The notes beneath the pieces were generated by a model. That model worked only from the letters and a program-made list of their open reading frames with translations, searched no databases and had not been told where the DNA came from. The position numbers and the translations under genes are program-made. Below, in pieces: positions 34,200 to 45,462 of a stretch of 64,000 nucleotides of DNA. Every line of letters starts with the position of its first letter. The first letter of the stretch is position 1. This stretch comes from Malus domestica (lineage: Eukaryota; Streptophyta; Magnoliopsida; Rosales; Rosaceae), in contig NC_091673.1 in NCBI RefSeq assembly GCF_042453785.1, forward strand, positions 3,541,501 to 3,605,500. Reading direction: 5' to 3'.

Positions 34200-35720
34200 T
34201 ATTCTATTGTAGCCCATTGATCGAGGAGAAGTTCTTGTGTCCAACCGTCGTGTACAATAACGGACACAATCAAATAAGGCCACCTTAAGGTCAATTAAAT
34301 TAAGGGGAAACTTGATATAAGTTCAATTTTGTGAACCAATAATAGGAATAGTCTAATTTATTAAAATAAGTCCAATTTGTTATATTTAATTATATAATTA
34401 TCAATAGTTATCTGTTCAATGATAAGATTTATTGTTAAAATCAAATTTCTTCCCAATTATCTCTTTGTTTATTTCTTTTTATTTATCTTTTTGTTATTTC
34501 TCATTCTTCCTTCTGCTTTAAACCCTATTTATAGATTTTATTTTTAATTTTTATAATCAACCTATATAACAGGTTAATTATATTTATCTATCTATATGAG
34601 AGATTTTTTTTTTAACAATCAACCTGTCACAGATTAATGTGTCTTACTTGTATGTATGTTATCTTTTTTCTACCTTTTATTTAGGTTTCATATCTCACGT
34701 ATAGGTATAATATGCATTCATGTATTTGTTACTTGATGGATTAGATGGAAGGAATCCTGAGAAGATCATTTTCCGTGGATATGACCTTGTTTGAACAGTC
34801 AAACCTAAAAATTTCCCCTATCTAGACATTTCTTTTGTTTACTTTATTTTTATTTTTTTTGTATTTTTCTTTTGGAGGAGCTGATAAGACTAATAAGAAC
34901 TCAAGAATCAAATTATTAAAGTTTTGTTTAAATATTTGAGCAATAATAGAGAATATTGTAGCCCTACCCCTACATAAATAAAACAGACATAAAAACGTAA
35001 AAAGATTCAAGTAAAATGAGAGTTACAATCCAAAATAAGAGAAAGTCTCACACAAGTTTAGACGCAAAAAAAAATTAAAGACAACAAACCGTTACAAAAT
35101 AAACCTAATTCCCAAAGTAAGATGCAGTCCGCCGTGGCCACATTTGCTAAGTCAGCGGCCTCCAACGAGGAGATAATTGATGTTGAGGCCAGAGATAGCA
35201 TCGCAGCACCACACCAACCCCAAAATTGAAAAATCACTCGAGCCAAAAAAAAGATCCAAAAGTGTAGAGTCAAACCAAGACACCAAAAACCGCACCATTC
35301 ACATCCGAAGGTGTTGAGCCAAACCAAAACGCCAAACCATGACAAACGACTTGATCAGTTGAGTCAATTATGACATTCAAGGAAGCCAATTCCAAATTCC
35401 AATCATTATTACATGGATCATGGATGCCATGTCTTTCATATTTTAAGAGTGACAAACGAAAATAAATATGTAGGAAATGAGTTTTTCAGAGTTGGCAAAA
35501 TCTTCTTTTGGCCACCTTCCCAATTTGGACTTTTGGGTTGGGCTTAAAGTTTGTAAAATCACACATCTTTGACATCTCGATTGTAAGTTTGATAAAAATG
35601 AAATATTATGCTTTCTCTATGTCTCATTGAAATTCTTATGTTTGGACAACCATTACGTAGCTCACCGACTTAAGACACAAAAACACCCCAATCATGCCCA
35701 CTTGCCCCTTTCTAGTAGCA
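34200..35720. other. AT-rich intergenic stretch
   Basis: No gene, RNA or bounded element was recognised. Short overlapping ORFs at 34822-35455 look random. Confidence 0.35.
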
Positions 35721-35725
35721 CCTAA

Positions 35726-36893
35726 GGCCATCTCCAATTGATCTGGCCAAATGGCCATAGGGCTAAAAATAGCCTATTTTGATACCCCAAAGGGCTCGTG
35801 GTCCCCACTCGACCAAAAATGGGAGAACCGGCCAACGGCTGGCCAAGAGCAGCCAGCCTGCCAGCCCTATAGCCTAGCCATTCAGTGTTAGAATATCAAG
35901 CTTGACATTTTGCCACCCCTTCAACTCAGCCCATTTGAATGTCAACGACTACCTAGCATCAACGTGACGCCAACTAGCAACCCTTCAGGTTACTGTTGGA
36001 ATTTGATATTTTATTTATTTATTACAAATAAAAAAAATTCTAATTTTTTTTCCTATAAATACCTAAGTCATTTCTACACCATTTCTCACATACTTTTCAC
36101 CATTTCATACTATCTTATCTCATTTTATTTCAATTCTTCACAATCTATTCTCTTACATCTTCCAATAATCTTTCCTTTAATTTTTCAATAATTTTCAAAT
36201 GGCCACATCTGCAATGAAATGAAGGGCTTGGACCCAAAAAGAAGATGAAGCCCTTTGTAGGGCTTATAGATGGGTCTCGGAATATAGTGTCAAGGGTAGT
36301 TCTCGAACAAGCGAAGGTGTTTGGAGGTGTGTGAATTCCACCCCAATATCCAGCCAATTTATTAATATTGGAAGCTGAAGATAAGAATCCTATGTAAAAT
36401 TTGCACAACCAATTACATCTCGCCACGTGGCACTCGAAATCATATCCGAAAAATTATTAAGATTACATAAAGATAAGAAATCTAGAGAGTTACTCACTTT
36501 AGTGACACGTGTCACTTAAAATCCTATCCGAAGAATTCTTGAGATTACATAAAGATAAGAAATCTGGAGAGTTACTCACGTTAGCGACACGTGTCACTTG
36601 AAATCCTAAATATTATTGAGATTATAAAAAGATAAGAAATCCGGAGCCTTATTCATTTGGCAACAAATGACACTCAAAATATGTATGAAAACCTTATTTT
36701 AATATGGTAGTTTAATTTAAATAACCATATTAATTCAATTAAAATAATAAATTATGTTTGGCATATGGCCCTTTGGCCCCCTCAGTTGGAGATTGTACAA
36801 AATATGATCTGACACTGTTCATTAAAATATAATTTCTTATAGGACTATAAGACTAAACGAAGTCATTTGACTCTCTTTCGATTGGAGATGGCC
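35726..36893 (+). mobile_element. Non-autonomous PIF/Harbinger element with ORF1 remnant
   Basis: Ends GGCCATCTCCAATTGATC and, inverted from the right, GGCCATCTCCAATCGAAA, flanked by the 3-bp duplication TAA at 35723-35725 and 36894-36896, which is diagnostic of PIF/Harbinger. Inside, at 36199, ATGGCCACATCTGCAATGAAA is followed at once by a stop, and then RAWTQKEDEALCRAYRWVSE and onward to VWRCV. That is the Myb/SANT-like DNA-binding protein (ORF1) of Harbinger elements, also often annotated as a NAM-associated or GST-T3-like protein. No transposase exon is left, so the element is a deletion derivative. Confidence 0.85.
36425..36690. repeat. About 76-bp tandem repeats inside the Harbinger element
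   Basis: Three and a partial fourth copy of a unit containing ATCCTATCCGAAGAATT, GAGATTACATAAAGATAAGA and CACGTGTCACTT, decaying toward the right. These subterminal repeats could be binding sites for the element's own proteins, but this is inference. Confidence 0.8.
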
Positions 36894-36896
36894 TAA

Positions 36897-38903
36897 TGTA
36901 TCTTCAGCTAGACATTCACGTGATCCAGTGGTTCGGTCCTAAGAATTTGTACGGTTGAGACAATAGTTTGATGTAGCACTTCGTTTGCAGCCAATACAAA
37001 AGAAACTCCCCCTTTTCAATGGAGTTATGCGTAGCAGCATAGGTCGAAGATGTGAATTAACTTCTTTAAGAACCTCGACGCAGCGGTGGAGTACTTTTCT
37101 TAATGGAAACGCTACTAAAAGTTGCAAATGATATACGTCTCTCTCTTAATCCGTGTGAAGAAAGCCTCCTAAATCATCTTTTGGTATAAAGAATTGGACT
37201 GAATGCAATGGATAAATCGCTATTTACAAAGCACGTTGAAAGAAGAAATGAAAAGGTTGTGGCCAACTTGAAGGTGGGAGAGAGATTACTCAGAAGAAAA
37301 AAATAATAATAATTAGCCATTATAATCCTCCCCAAAACAAGAGAATAAAAAGAGAGAAATTATCTTCATGTCTAATCTTCTTCTAATTTATTCAAATTAA
37401 AAGTCATTCTTCTCTTATCCAGTTCAATCATATATACCAAACGATACCTAAATACTGAAACATTTGCATGCCAGACCCACCTAAATCTAAATTACAAAAC
37501 ATTCGATATCCCAAACACTCACTTTAATTTCCAAGCGGCAAGCAGAGGATACCATACAACTGTACAAGTAGGGAAAAAACATGCTCAAACAACAGTACTC
37601 TTATCCGTTGCCCTACAAAGAGAGACACTCTCTTCCAATCCAAAAACCTCCGTATTACCTTTATAAGGAGTCTTGTACACATATCCCATCCAAGCAAAAT
37701 GATTTTCCATCTTTTTGGACCCATCACTCCACTTAGTCTTTTGATCTATCTTTTGTTAGCCACGTATCATTAACTAAGGTAAAAATAACACAAAAGGATT
37801 GAAACAAATCTCCCACTGTGTCTGCGTCACCAAACACTGCAGAAGCCACATGTTATTAAATTAGGGTGTGATGTTTCACTACTTGCTAGCGATAGCTTTC
37901 CATGCATCTGCATGTACTCTTTCGTCTACTTTTTGCAATGTCTTGGTCAAATTAGGGTTTTGGATTAGATAATGACATTATCTTTACCAAACAAGAAACC
38001 TTGCTCGTGAGGTTGTACTCGGAACAAATATTTGTAATGTGACTGCAAATTTTGTTTAAATGGTGGATACGTAGTGTCAAGTACTAAGAAAAACCATTGA
38101 TAGAGCATTATCCGAAATAAGCAACGTGGAGGAAAAGGGTTTGAGCATTAGATTTCACTAGTAAGGTTTTAGCATAGGAGTAAGATTCTCTTCCTTCCAA
38201 ATTCTCCTCCTCGCCAGTTCCCTTCTATTTGAACAGTCACAATTAAGTTACGTCAACATTTTGTATTGACTTCTTTATAGGAAGAGAAAGATAAAAATAA
38301 AAGTGAGAGAGGAGGGAAGAAGAGGGGATTTAGGGCATAGCATAATAAGGAGCTAGTGATTACAAGATAAATTACGAAGATAATGATAAATGATAAAGTG
38401 CTAGGTTCAATCAATATAGGTAGCTAGTGAATTCACATGGAAAAGAGTAAGGATAAACTCTTAACGGTATAGTTGGCCCTCACTGCTGCATGATTTATCG
38501 ACTCATATTTTATATTAATTAGACGTTCATGAAATATCAATTACAAATTATTGTAGTAAGTGTGACCGCTACACACTCAAAAAGGATTAATGTCGACATT
38601 CTACAATACCAAATCACAAATTATTTTGAGCCGTTAATAATTTAAACATGCATAGTGCTATCCACACATTCATTTTCATTTTTCACACAGTCTTCTTAAT
38701 TTTCGTTCGTCGAATCGGATTAATTAAAGAAGATCAATGATAAAAAAATTAACAAGGATGTATGGGAGGTAAAAATAGGTGTGTTACCAATATATATGAT
38801 CAGTACTGCTATTACAACAAGAAATTGTGATCTGAATCGACACTTTACCTTACAAGATCTGATACCTACTATATGCTTAAAGAGTCCTATTAGCTACGAG
38901 TCT
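36897..38903. other. Intergenic, no gene recognised
   Basis: AT-rich. The small minus-strand ORFs at 36939-37127 and 37524-37727 show no recognisable domain. The latter has conserved-looking Trp-rich text (KRWKIILLGWDMC) that might be a very decayed LINE, but this is not supported. Confidence 0.3.
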
Positions 38904-38906
38904 TTA

Positions 38907-39254
38907 GGCCTGATTTGGTATTGAGGTGATTCTGAAAAAAGCTGGTATAAAAAAAAGTTGGGAGCTTTTTTGTGTTTGGTAAACATTCAGCTTCAACTTT
39001 TTTTCATAGTTTTGGGTGAAAAAAAGCCAAAAACAAGAAGCTGCAAAACCCAGCTTTGAAAAATAGGCTTTTTTTTTTCTTCACATCTGTTTTACATAAA
39101 AGTTTACCAAATACTATAATACTACTTTTTTTTTTCAAAAGCATTTTTACAAAAAAGTTTACCAAACACTCTACAGCTTTATTTCACAGCCGCTTATTCT
39201 CACAGCACAACAGAAGCAACTTTTTTTCAAAGTATAGCAATACCAAACCAACCC
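38907..39254. mobile_element. Tourist-like MITE
   Basis: Ends GGCCTGATTTGGTATTG and, inverted from the right, GGGTTGGTTTGGTATTG, with TTA direct repeats at 38904-38906 and 39255-39257. The interior is A/T-run-rich with AAGCTGC/CAGCTT motifs. The plus ORF at 39056-39433 straddles its edge and is spurious. Confidence 0.85.
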
Positions 39255-39257
39255 TTA

Positions 39258-42200
39258 ATCTCTCCATTCATATGCATGCACGGAGAGAAAGGTGGAATAG
39301 CAGACACTCTTTTATCACAACGCTATACCACACAAAGGTCCATTATTTCTCTTACATTTTGCAACTTTTGCAGGAGAGATCAAAACGTAAAAATCCAGGG
39401 GAAAAAGAACAGGAAAGACCCCCCATAGTTTAAAGAAGCATATTCTACTTAGAAAGCTTGAAAAATAAAAAAAGGTGGATCTTATGGAATTAGGGTTTCA
39501 GAAAAGCGAGCCAAAAGAAGCCAAAAAAGCTTGAAAACGATCATTCAATTTCGACCAGCATCTTATAATGATTCTATGTAATGATGTTTGCATGAAATTC
39601 ATCATCAATTTTTTTTTTTTGGAGGAGATCATAGTATTATCCGTTGCGTCCATTGTATACCCAGCCCAGCTAACATTCTTCCTTTCCTCTACTCTTCAAG
39701 ATCTTAATTTGCATCCTAATTATTAATTAGTTAAGGTTTAACTTAACTAAATATGCGTTCATAGGAATATAGCCAAGTCAATCAAAATGCTCTGTGCAAT
39801 TCAAGCTACATATTCCATCATGCACGTACTTCTTTAATTAATTGATTAATTCCTTGAGAGTAACTTTAATTAATTTTTAAACAATTTGGTGAGAGAAAGG
39901 AAGAAATAGATTTGCAACTTAGGAAGGACATATATTGAATAGCTGTCTCACTTGGACAATTTGTTTAACTTGAATTATAATTCATGGGTTTTCTAGTTAT
40001 AAAATTTTAATTATGCACACATGTTTTAATTGAAATGTACATAAGAATGTTAAAGATCAACTAGCATTTGTTTTGGTGATAATTGTCTAGCTCATTTGAC
40101 TGAAAAAAGTATCAAGTTCGATTAACATATATAAGCAAGAGTGTGTAATGAGTTTGATACTTAATTACATATGATTTGTTATTACATAATTTTGTTGTGA
40201 GTATGTTCTCGTCTAGAAACTATATAGCTTATTGTTTTGACAAGCATTAAGTTTAATAATTAAAAATTATTGTACATGCGTAAATTTAAACTTGCATGAC
40301 ACTGTTTGTAAGTACAATAATGGAATTACATAATTTAAAGAAGTCTGAAACGTGCTTCTCCAATTGATTAAAAGTCATGATGAACATACTTAATTAGTCT
40401 TTGATCGAGGTTAAATAATTCTAAAGCTCTGGTTAAGAGATCTCGAATCCCCAACTCTCCTATTATCCCATGTTGCCATTCCATGGACGCACTGACGGAT
40501 CCATTAAGGGGCAAGGGGGTCAGCTGCCCCCCAACTTCGATGAATGTCTATAGATACTTTAGGTGCTGATCATTCGAACTTCGGTAAATGTTCATGGATA
40601 CCTTGGGTGATGCCCTTTTGAAGATTAGAGTTGGCTTCATATTTGCCCTCCAACTGACTTTAGGTCTACCAAAACTCAATGAATGTCCATGAATACCTTG
40701 GGTGCTGCCCCTTGCATATATTAACATGTCTGTAGTATGCATTTTCAAATGACTTTAGGTCTATCAAGACTCGATGAAATGACGATATGCATGCTATTTC
40801 TGGTATAATTTTTTTTTACTGACCTTCATAATATTATTTCCTGAATCTACCATTGCATGATGGACGGGATTTGGTTGCTTGCTTTGTTTTTTCTTCCCAA
40901 GGGGAGAGCCATCCATTGCCAACCAATACCACGAACCTACCCTCACTACTATACTATAAATTATAAATATATTTATTTCTAACTTTTTTTGTGTACATTT
41001 TAGATAACGACACTAGTCAATTGGCCTCCTATATAGAAGAGCACACAATTACACGTGTCAATAACCCATTTGCCTTGTTCTTGGCTTCCTCATAATCTAA
41101 TTGGAGAAATTGATATAGAGGAATCTTAATCTCTGTTTCCTTAACAAGAGATTTTTCAATGTGATCGGCACACGATATGATATATCATGTTTCACTATGC
41201 AAATGATGTGATATATATATTAAAAAATTAATAACTTAAAAAATAAAATTTTTGTTTCCTTAACAAGGCAGTAGCAGCCTTAGCCTGAGCCTGTGGGTTT
41301 TGTTTTCGTTGTCTTCTCCATTGGACTATCCCCCCACTAACCCAGTTTATTCATTCTTTCTCTTACACTGCACATCGAGTTGATTATTCATTTTTTATGT
41401 AGTATTTAATCATAATATATAGACTAACTTATACATGTGTGTGTTTAGTTTATTTTCAGTCTTGTTTTTCCCTTCTCTAAGAGTAGAAATGCTTTTAGAA
41501 AAGTTTAAATCGCTTTTAAATAATCAAAAGTACTTTTATTAATGTCATACATAAATAATTAGAGGTGTTTAAAAATCCTAACGGTGTTGTTTGATGCTCA
41601 CACGAGCATTCGAAATTTTGATTAAATTTTATGTGCAAAAATACTTCTATTCAAGCAACTTATAGTGTAAAAATTCTATGATAATTCGAAGTACAGACCA
41701 AAGAATTTCCCTCACACTGAACTAGTTAAAAAACCAAATGAACACAAATTAATCATGCGCTTCCCTAAGTTAGTCAAATTTGTATTGTTTATAGCTTGAA
41801 GGTTTAAAGAGATTAAGATTTTTTAAAGAAAAACTAATAATAATGGGTTAAAAACTTTGAATTTTAACGAAAATAATAAAATAAAAGATAAAATAAATAA
41901 TTCTATGATTGATTTTTTAATATTAAAATGTAATTTTTCTTTAAAATTAACATTACCTAAAACTTTTTGATAAAATTCCATTTTTTTTAAAAAGTGGAGG
42001 GGAGATTCCATTATTTTAAGGCTTGGATCACTTTGATTGTAAGTCCCAATGCCAACTAATAATGACAAGAGGGAGAGAGAGAGAGAGAAAGGGACAGTCC
42101 ATCAATGGTAAGCCATAGCTACTATCCTATTACTTATATTTTTTCAATAGTTCTTGCATGATTTCTTGGTAGGACAGATTTTTTAGGGTGTTTGAAATAC

Positions 42201-43070
42201 AAATTCATACATTACATTTGATTATATAATTAAAAGAACACTTAAAAAAATAATTTTTACAAATTGTAATAATATATGGTACATTGTCCTGTGTTCTAAC
42301 ACACTAAAAAATCTCTAGTACAACTTGTTCAAAAGTAAAGATTTTATTACTTTTTTGGATGATTAGATCATGAGGTGTATATCTCTTTCTGCATCCCTTT
42401 CTTTGTCTGTTCATTGATTTTTTTGTTATTAAAAAAAAAAGACAAAAAAGGATAGTTTACGAACGAAAAAAATAAGAGTTTAGAAATCACTTTCCGCTAA
42501 ATGTATGTAATAGGATGCACTGTAAAACATACAGATACAGCAAAATGTGTTACTCTGCTAAGATAAGATGGTCAAGCTATCAAGATGAAGATAGCATAGA
42601 ATCAGATCTTCCCAAACAATAATGCAGGGTGCATAAACCAGATGGCTTAATTAGTTTCTTAATTGATTATTAATTATTCCATTAAAAAGTGCAGTGTGAA
42701 AAATGAGTTAGATTTTAGGCCATTGACCAAACAAACCAGATTAAAGATGTTATTAAGCTCATGTCCCAAGGTGCAATGAAGAACAATGCAATGAGATAAG
42801 ATAAGCCCCCCCCCCCCAAGCAAAAGTTGGCAATGTCAGTTGCTAGCTCAGCTCAACTGGAATAAATCATCTGCTTAAACTAACGCAATTATTCAACTTA
42901 ATCGAATACAACAGAGTTAAAAAAAAAACCCAAGTAATTAAAATAAATATATAAATAAACAAGTGGTGGATTGTCTCAATAAGTTAAGATTTTTGTGGAA
43001 AAATTCATCGCGTTTCAAGTTTAACTCTCTCGCTTTTTTGTGTAACTTAGAATAGTATTAATATCACTTA
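39258..43070. other. Gene desert with decayed repeats
   Basis: Nearly 4 kb without a supported gene. It contains the repeated segment at 40490-40790 (listed), a GA run at 42070-42090 and a 12-base C run near 42806. All small ORFs are AT-driven. Confidence 0.4.
40490..40790. repeat. Degenerate direct repeats, possible DNA-transposon end
   Basis: CACTGACGGATCCATTAAGG followed by GGGGTCAGCTGCCCCC looks like the terminus of a plant hAT-type element. It is followed by three imperfect copies of text like GAATGTCCATGAATACCTTG plus GGTGCTGCCC, at about 40540, 40585 and 40680. No matching opposite end was found, so this is a fragment. Confidence 0.4.
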
Positions 43071-43073
43071 TGA

Positions 43074-43267
43074 TAAAGAAAACTCAAGTAAAATAAAGAG
43101 TTATTGGTTAAAGTGAGTAAGTAAAAGTAAAGATTTGGGTTTTGGGGAGGAGAAGGGAGAGTGTTATTTATAAAGAAAACTCAAGTAAAATAAAGAGTTA
43201 TTGGTTAAAGTGACTAAGTAAAAGTAAAGATTTGGGTTTTGGGGAGGCGAAGGGAGAGTGTTCTTTA
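43074..43267. repeat. 97-bp tandem duplication
   Basis: Two adjacent copies, starting TAAAGAAAACTCAAGTAAAA at 43074 and 43171, differ at only a few bases (GAGTAAG versus GACTAAG, GGAGGAGAAG versus GGAGGCGAAG). This is a recent slip or unequal-exchange duplication in non-coding DNA. Confidence 0.9.
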
Positions 43268-44196
43268 TATTTTACCGTGGCAGTGTGCGGCGGTGAATCA
43301 TCAAGAGCTCTCTTTTTTATGTAGGCGTGGGTATAAAGGCAAGACCATTGCCAATTGTCAATACTCTTCTCTAAAAGCATTAAGCGTGGCAGTGCGGTTA
43401 CACTAAATAATCTCTCATCTAAAACCATCATTTCTAATTCTCTATGCAAATCTAAAACTATTTAGGGGTGGATTTGGTTCCCATCGGTTTGATTTTTTGT
43501 TAAAACTAAAAATCAAATTGAAATTATTGTTTGATTCCGTTTGGTTTGATTTTGTGTTAGTTCGGTTTTTTTTCACATTTGATATTTACTTATCTTTTAA
43601 CTTTGTCTTGTTCTCGTTGCATGGAATACTTTATTAAAATAAAAAAACTAGTTTTGCCTACCCGTGTAATAGTAGCAGCAACGCTGTTTACTTTGAGGGA
43701 GTAAGCAAAGTTTGCCTACTCAATTGATTACTTCATTGGTGCTTGGTTTTGCCTATGTGACTCGTCAAAACTCAAAAGAAAGTAGAATTCTCTCTCATTC
43801 AAATTTTCCTACCCTCCAACCCCTTCTATTTGAATGTCATGAATCATGATTAAACAACGTCAATACTTGGTGTTGACTTTTTTTATAAAGAGAGAAAAAA
43901 AAAGAGTGAGGGGAGATTGAAGGGGAGAAGGACAGAGAAAGAATCATACTCCCATAAAAAAGAGTTTGTTACTCATTTGCCTACTCCTCTACATCTCCAA
44001 TAGTGTGCAAAGGGCATATGCAAAAATGTAGTGTGACAAGTTGCGTACTCAATTACCTTATAAAAAGTGTGTCACTTCAATGAATAGGAAAACAAAGTAG
44101 GGAAATTTTATTATTATTTTATTTTCATCTTTAACATCTACTTTTATCTTTTACTTTTGTCTTCTTCCTTCACATTAAATACTTTATTATAAATAG

Positions 44197-44395
44197 GGAC
44201 ATGGATCCTTTCCAGATCCATACAGTATAATCCTAGTGATCCACCAATTCGGGTAATTGAAATTTGATCAAACGGTTAAAGTTATTATAACTTTTAAAGT
44301 GGGCATCTGTTTGTAACTGTTGAATCAAATTTCAATAGTTCGGATTGATGGATCCCTAGAATTAGGATGCATGGATCCGGAGAGGATCCATGTCC
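44197..44395. mobile_element. Small MITE with GGACATGGATCC ends
   Basis: Left end GGACATGGATCCTTTCC and inverted right end GGACATGGATCCTCTCC form terminal inverted repeats around a 199-bp body. The flanks (TATAAATAG versus TATATGATG) give only a poor duplication, so the superfamily is not assigned. Confidence 0.7.
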
Positions 44396-44609
44396 TATAT
44401 GATGTGAGACTCCATGGCAATTTCAAAATTAGGGTGTTGGCAAAATTTAACTACTAAATTAGCTACTGTATTGAACATATTTTTGCCTAAGTAACTCGTC
44501 AAAATGGCTTAAACTACAAATTTATCTGCTCCAATCGATCTCCCATAAAAGGGAACCTAGTTTCTTGTTCTCTCTCTACAAAATTAAAGCCTTTGCTTTT
44601 ATAAGCAGC

Positions 44610-45462
44610 TCTCTCTCTCTCTCTCTCTCATGTTTTTTGGTTGTGTGACGGTGAGTGTAGCCAGAGCTGCTGAGCTTAAAAACAGGAAGGGGTTTTGAAC
44701 AAAGCCAACCCAAAACCCAAATTGAATGAAAGATTGCTTCAAGTAGAAAGCTGGAATGGAGGACAGAGAGCCAAAAGTAGCACAGAATCCCAAATGGGTT
44801 TCTTTCTATTACCACTTTTGAGTTGGGTCTCTATCTCTCTCTCTGTTTCACAGCTGAAGGTTTCTTGCAACTCTTACTAGGGTTTTGAATGGGGCATTTA
44901 TCATGCTGAAATCAATGTTCTTTATTTAATTGACTGCCTCCTCCCCTAGATTTTTACCTGCCCTTTCTTTGAACTGTTTTTTTAGCCTTCTGCCTTGGGA
45001 CTGCTTCGTCTGATCAAATTTGGTATTGCAAATTTGAGTGGTCATTGAAAATGGTAGCTGCTACTTTGGAGTGATATTTGATACAGTTTTTTTTTAGTTA
45101 CATGGGTTTTGTTTCACTGTTTTGGAATTCTCCTGCTCGTTAATTGAATTCAAGTATGGATCTTTCTCCCAAAGCCCTTTTCTTTGTGTAGTTATCTTCA
45201 CATAGCACATGATTTCTTTACTTTTGGGGTTTCCTGAGGTAATTTTTCTCAGAGCTGCTTGAAGTTTCTTCAATTGCAAATTTAAAGTTCACGTCTTTTG
45301 AGATTATTCGAGTTAAATTATACTTTCCCTTACTTCCCCTGTTTTTAATTTGCTTTTTTCTCTGCTGTTTTAGTCAAATTGAAATTAGGGTTCTAGGGTT
45401 TTAATTGGGGGTGATCAAAATTGGGAGATTTTGGCTACTTTTGGTGTTCTGTTAGAGAAAAT
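44610..45462 (+). promoter_or_regulatory. Promoter/leader of the bHLH gene
   Basis: A CT dinucleotide run at 44610-44630, CTCTATCTCTCTCTCT at about 44830 and several pyrimidine tracts precede the bHLH gene, a common feature of plant core promoters and leaders. The leader may contain an intron. The exact transcription start was not resolved. Confidence 0.4.

Noticed and set aside
37524-37727. Possible LINE reverse-transcriptase fragment
   Set aside because: A few Trp-rich residues only. No recognisable RT motif such as a YADD-type active site.
40548-40748. 66-codon minus ORF
   Set aside because: It lies in degenerate direct repeats of a transposon-like fragment, and its internal similarity comes from the repeats.
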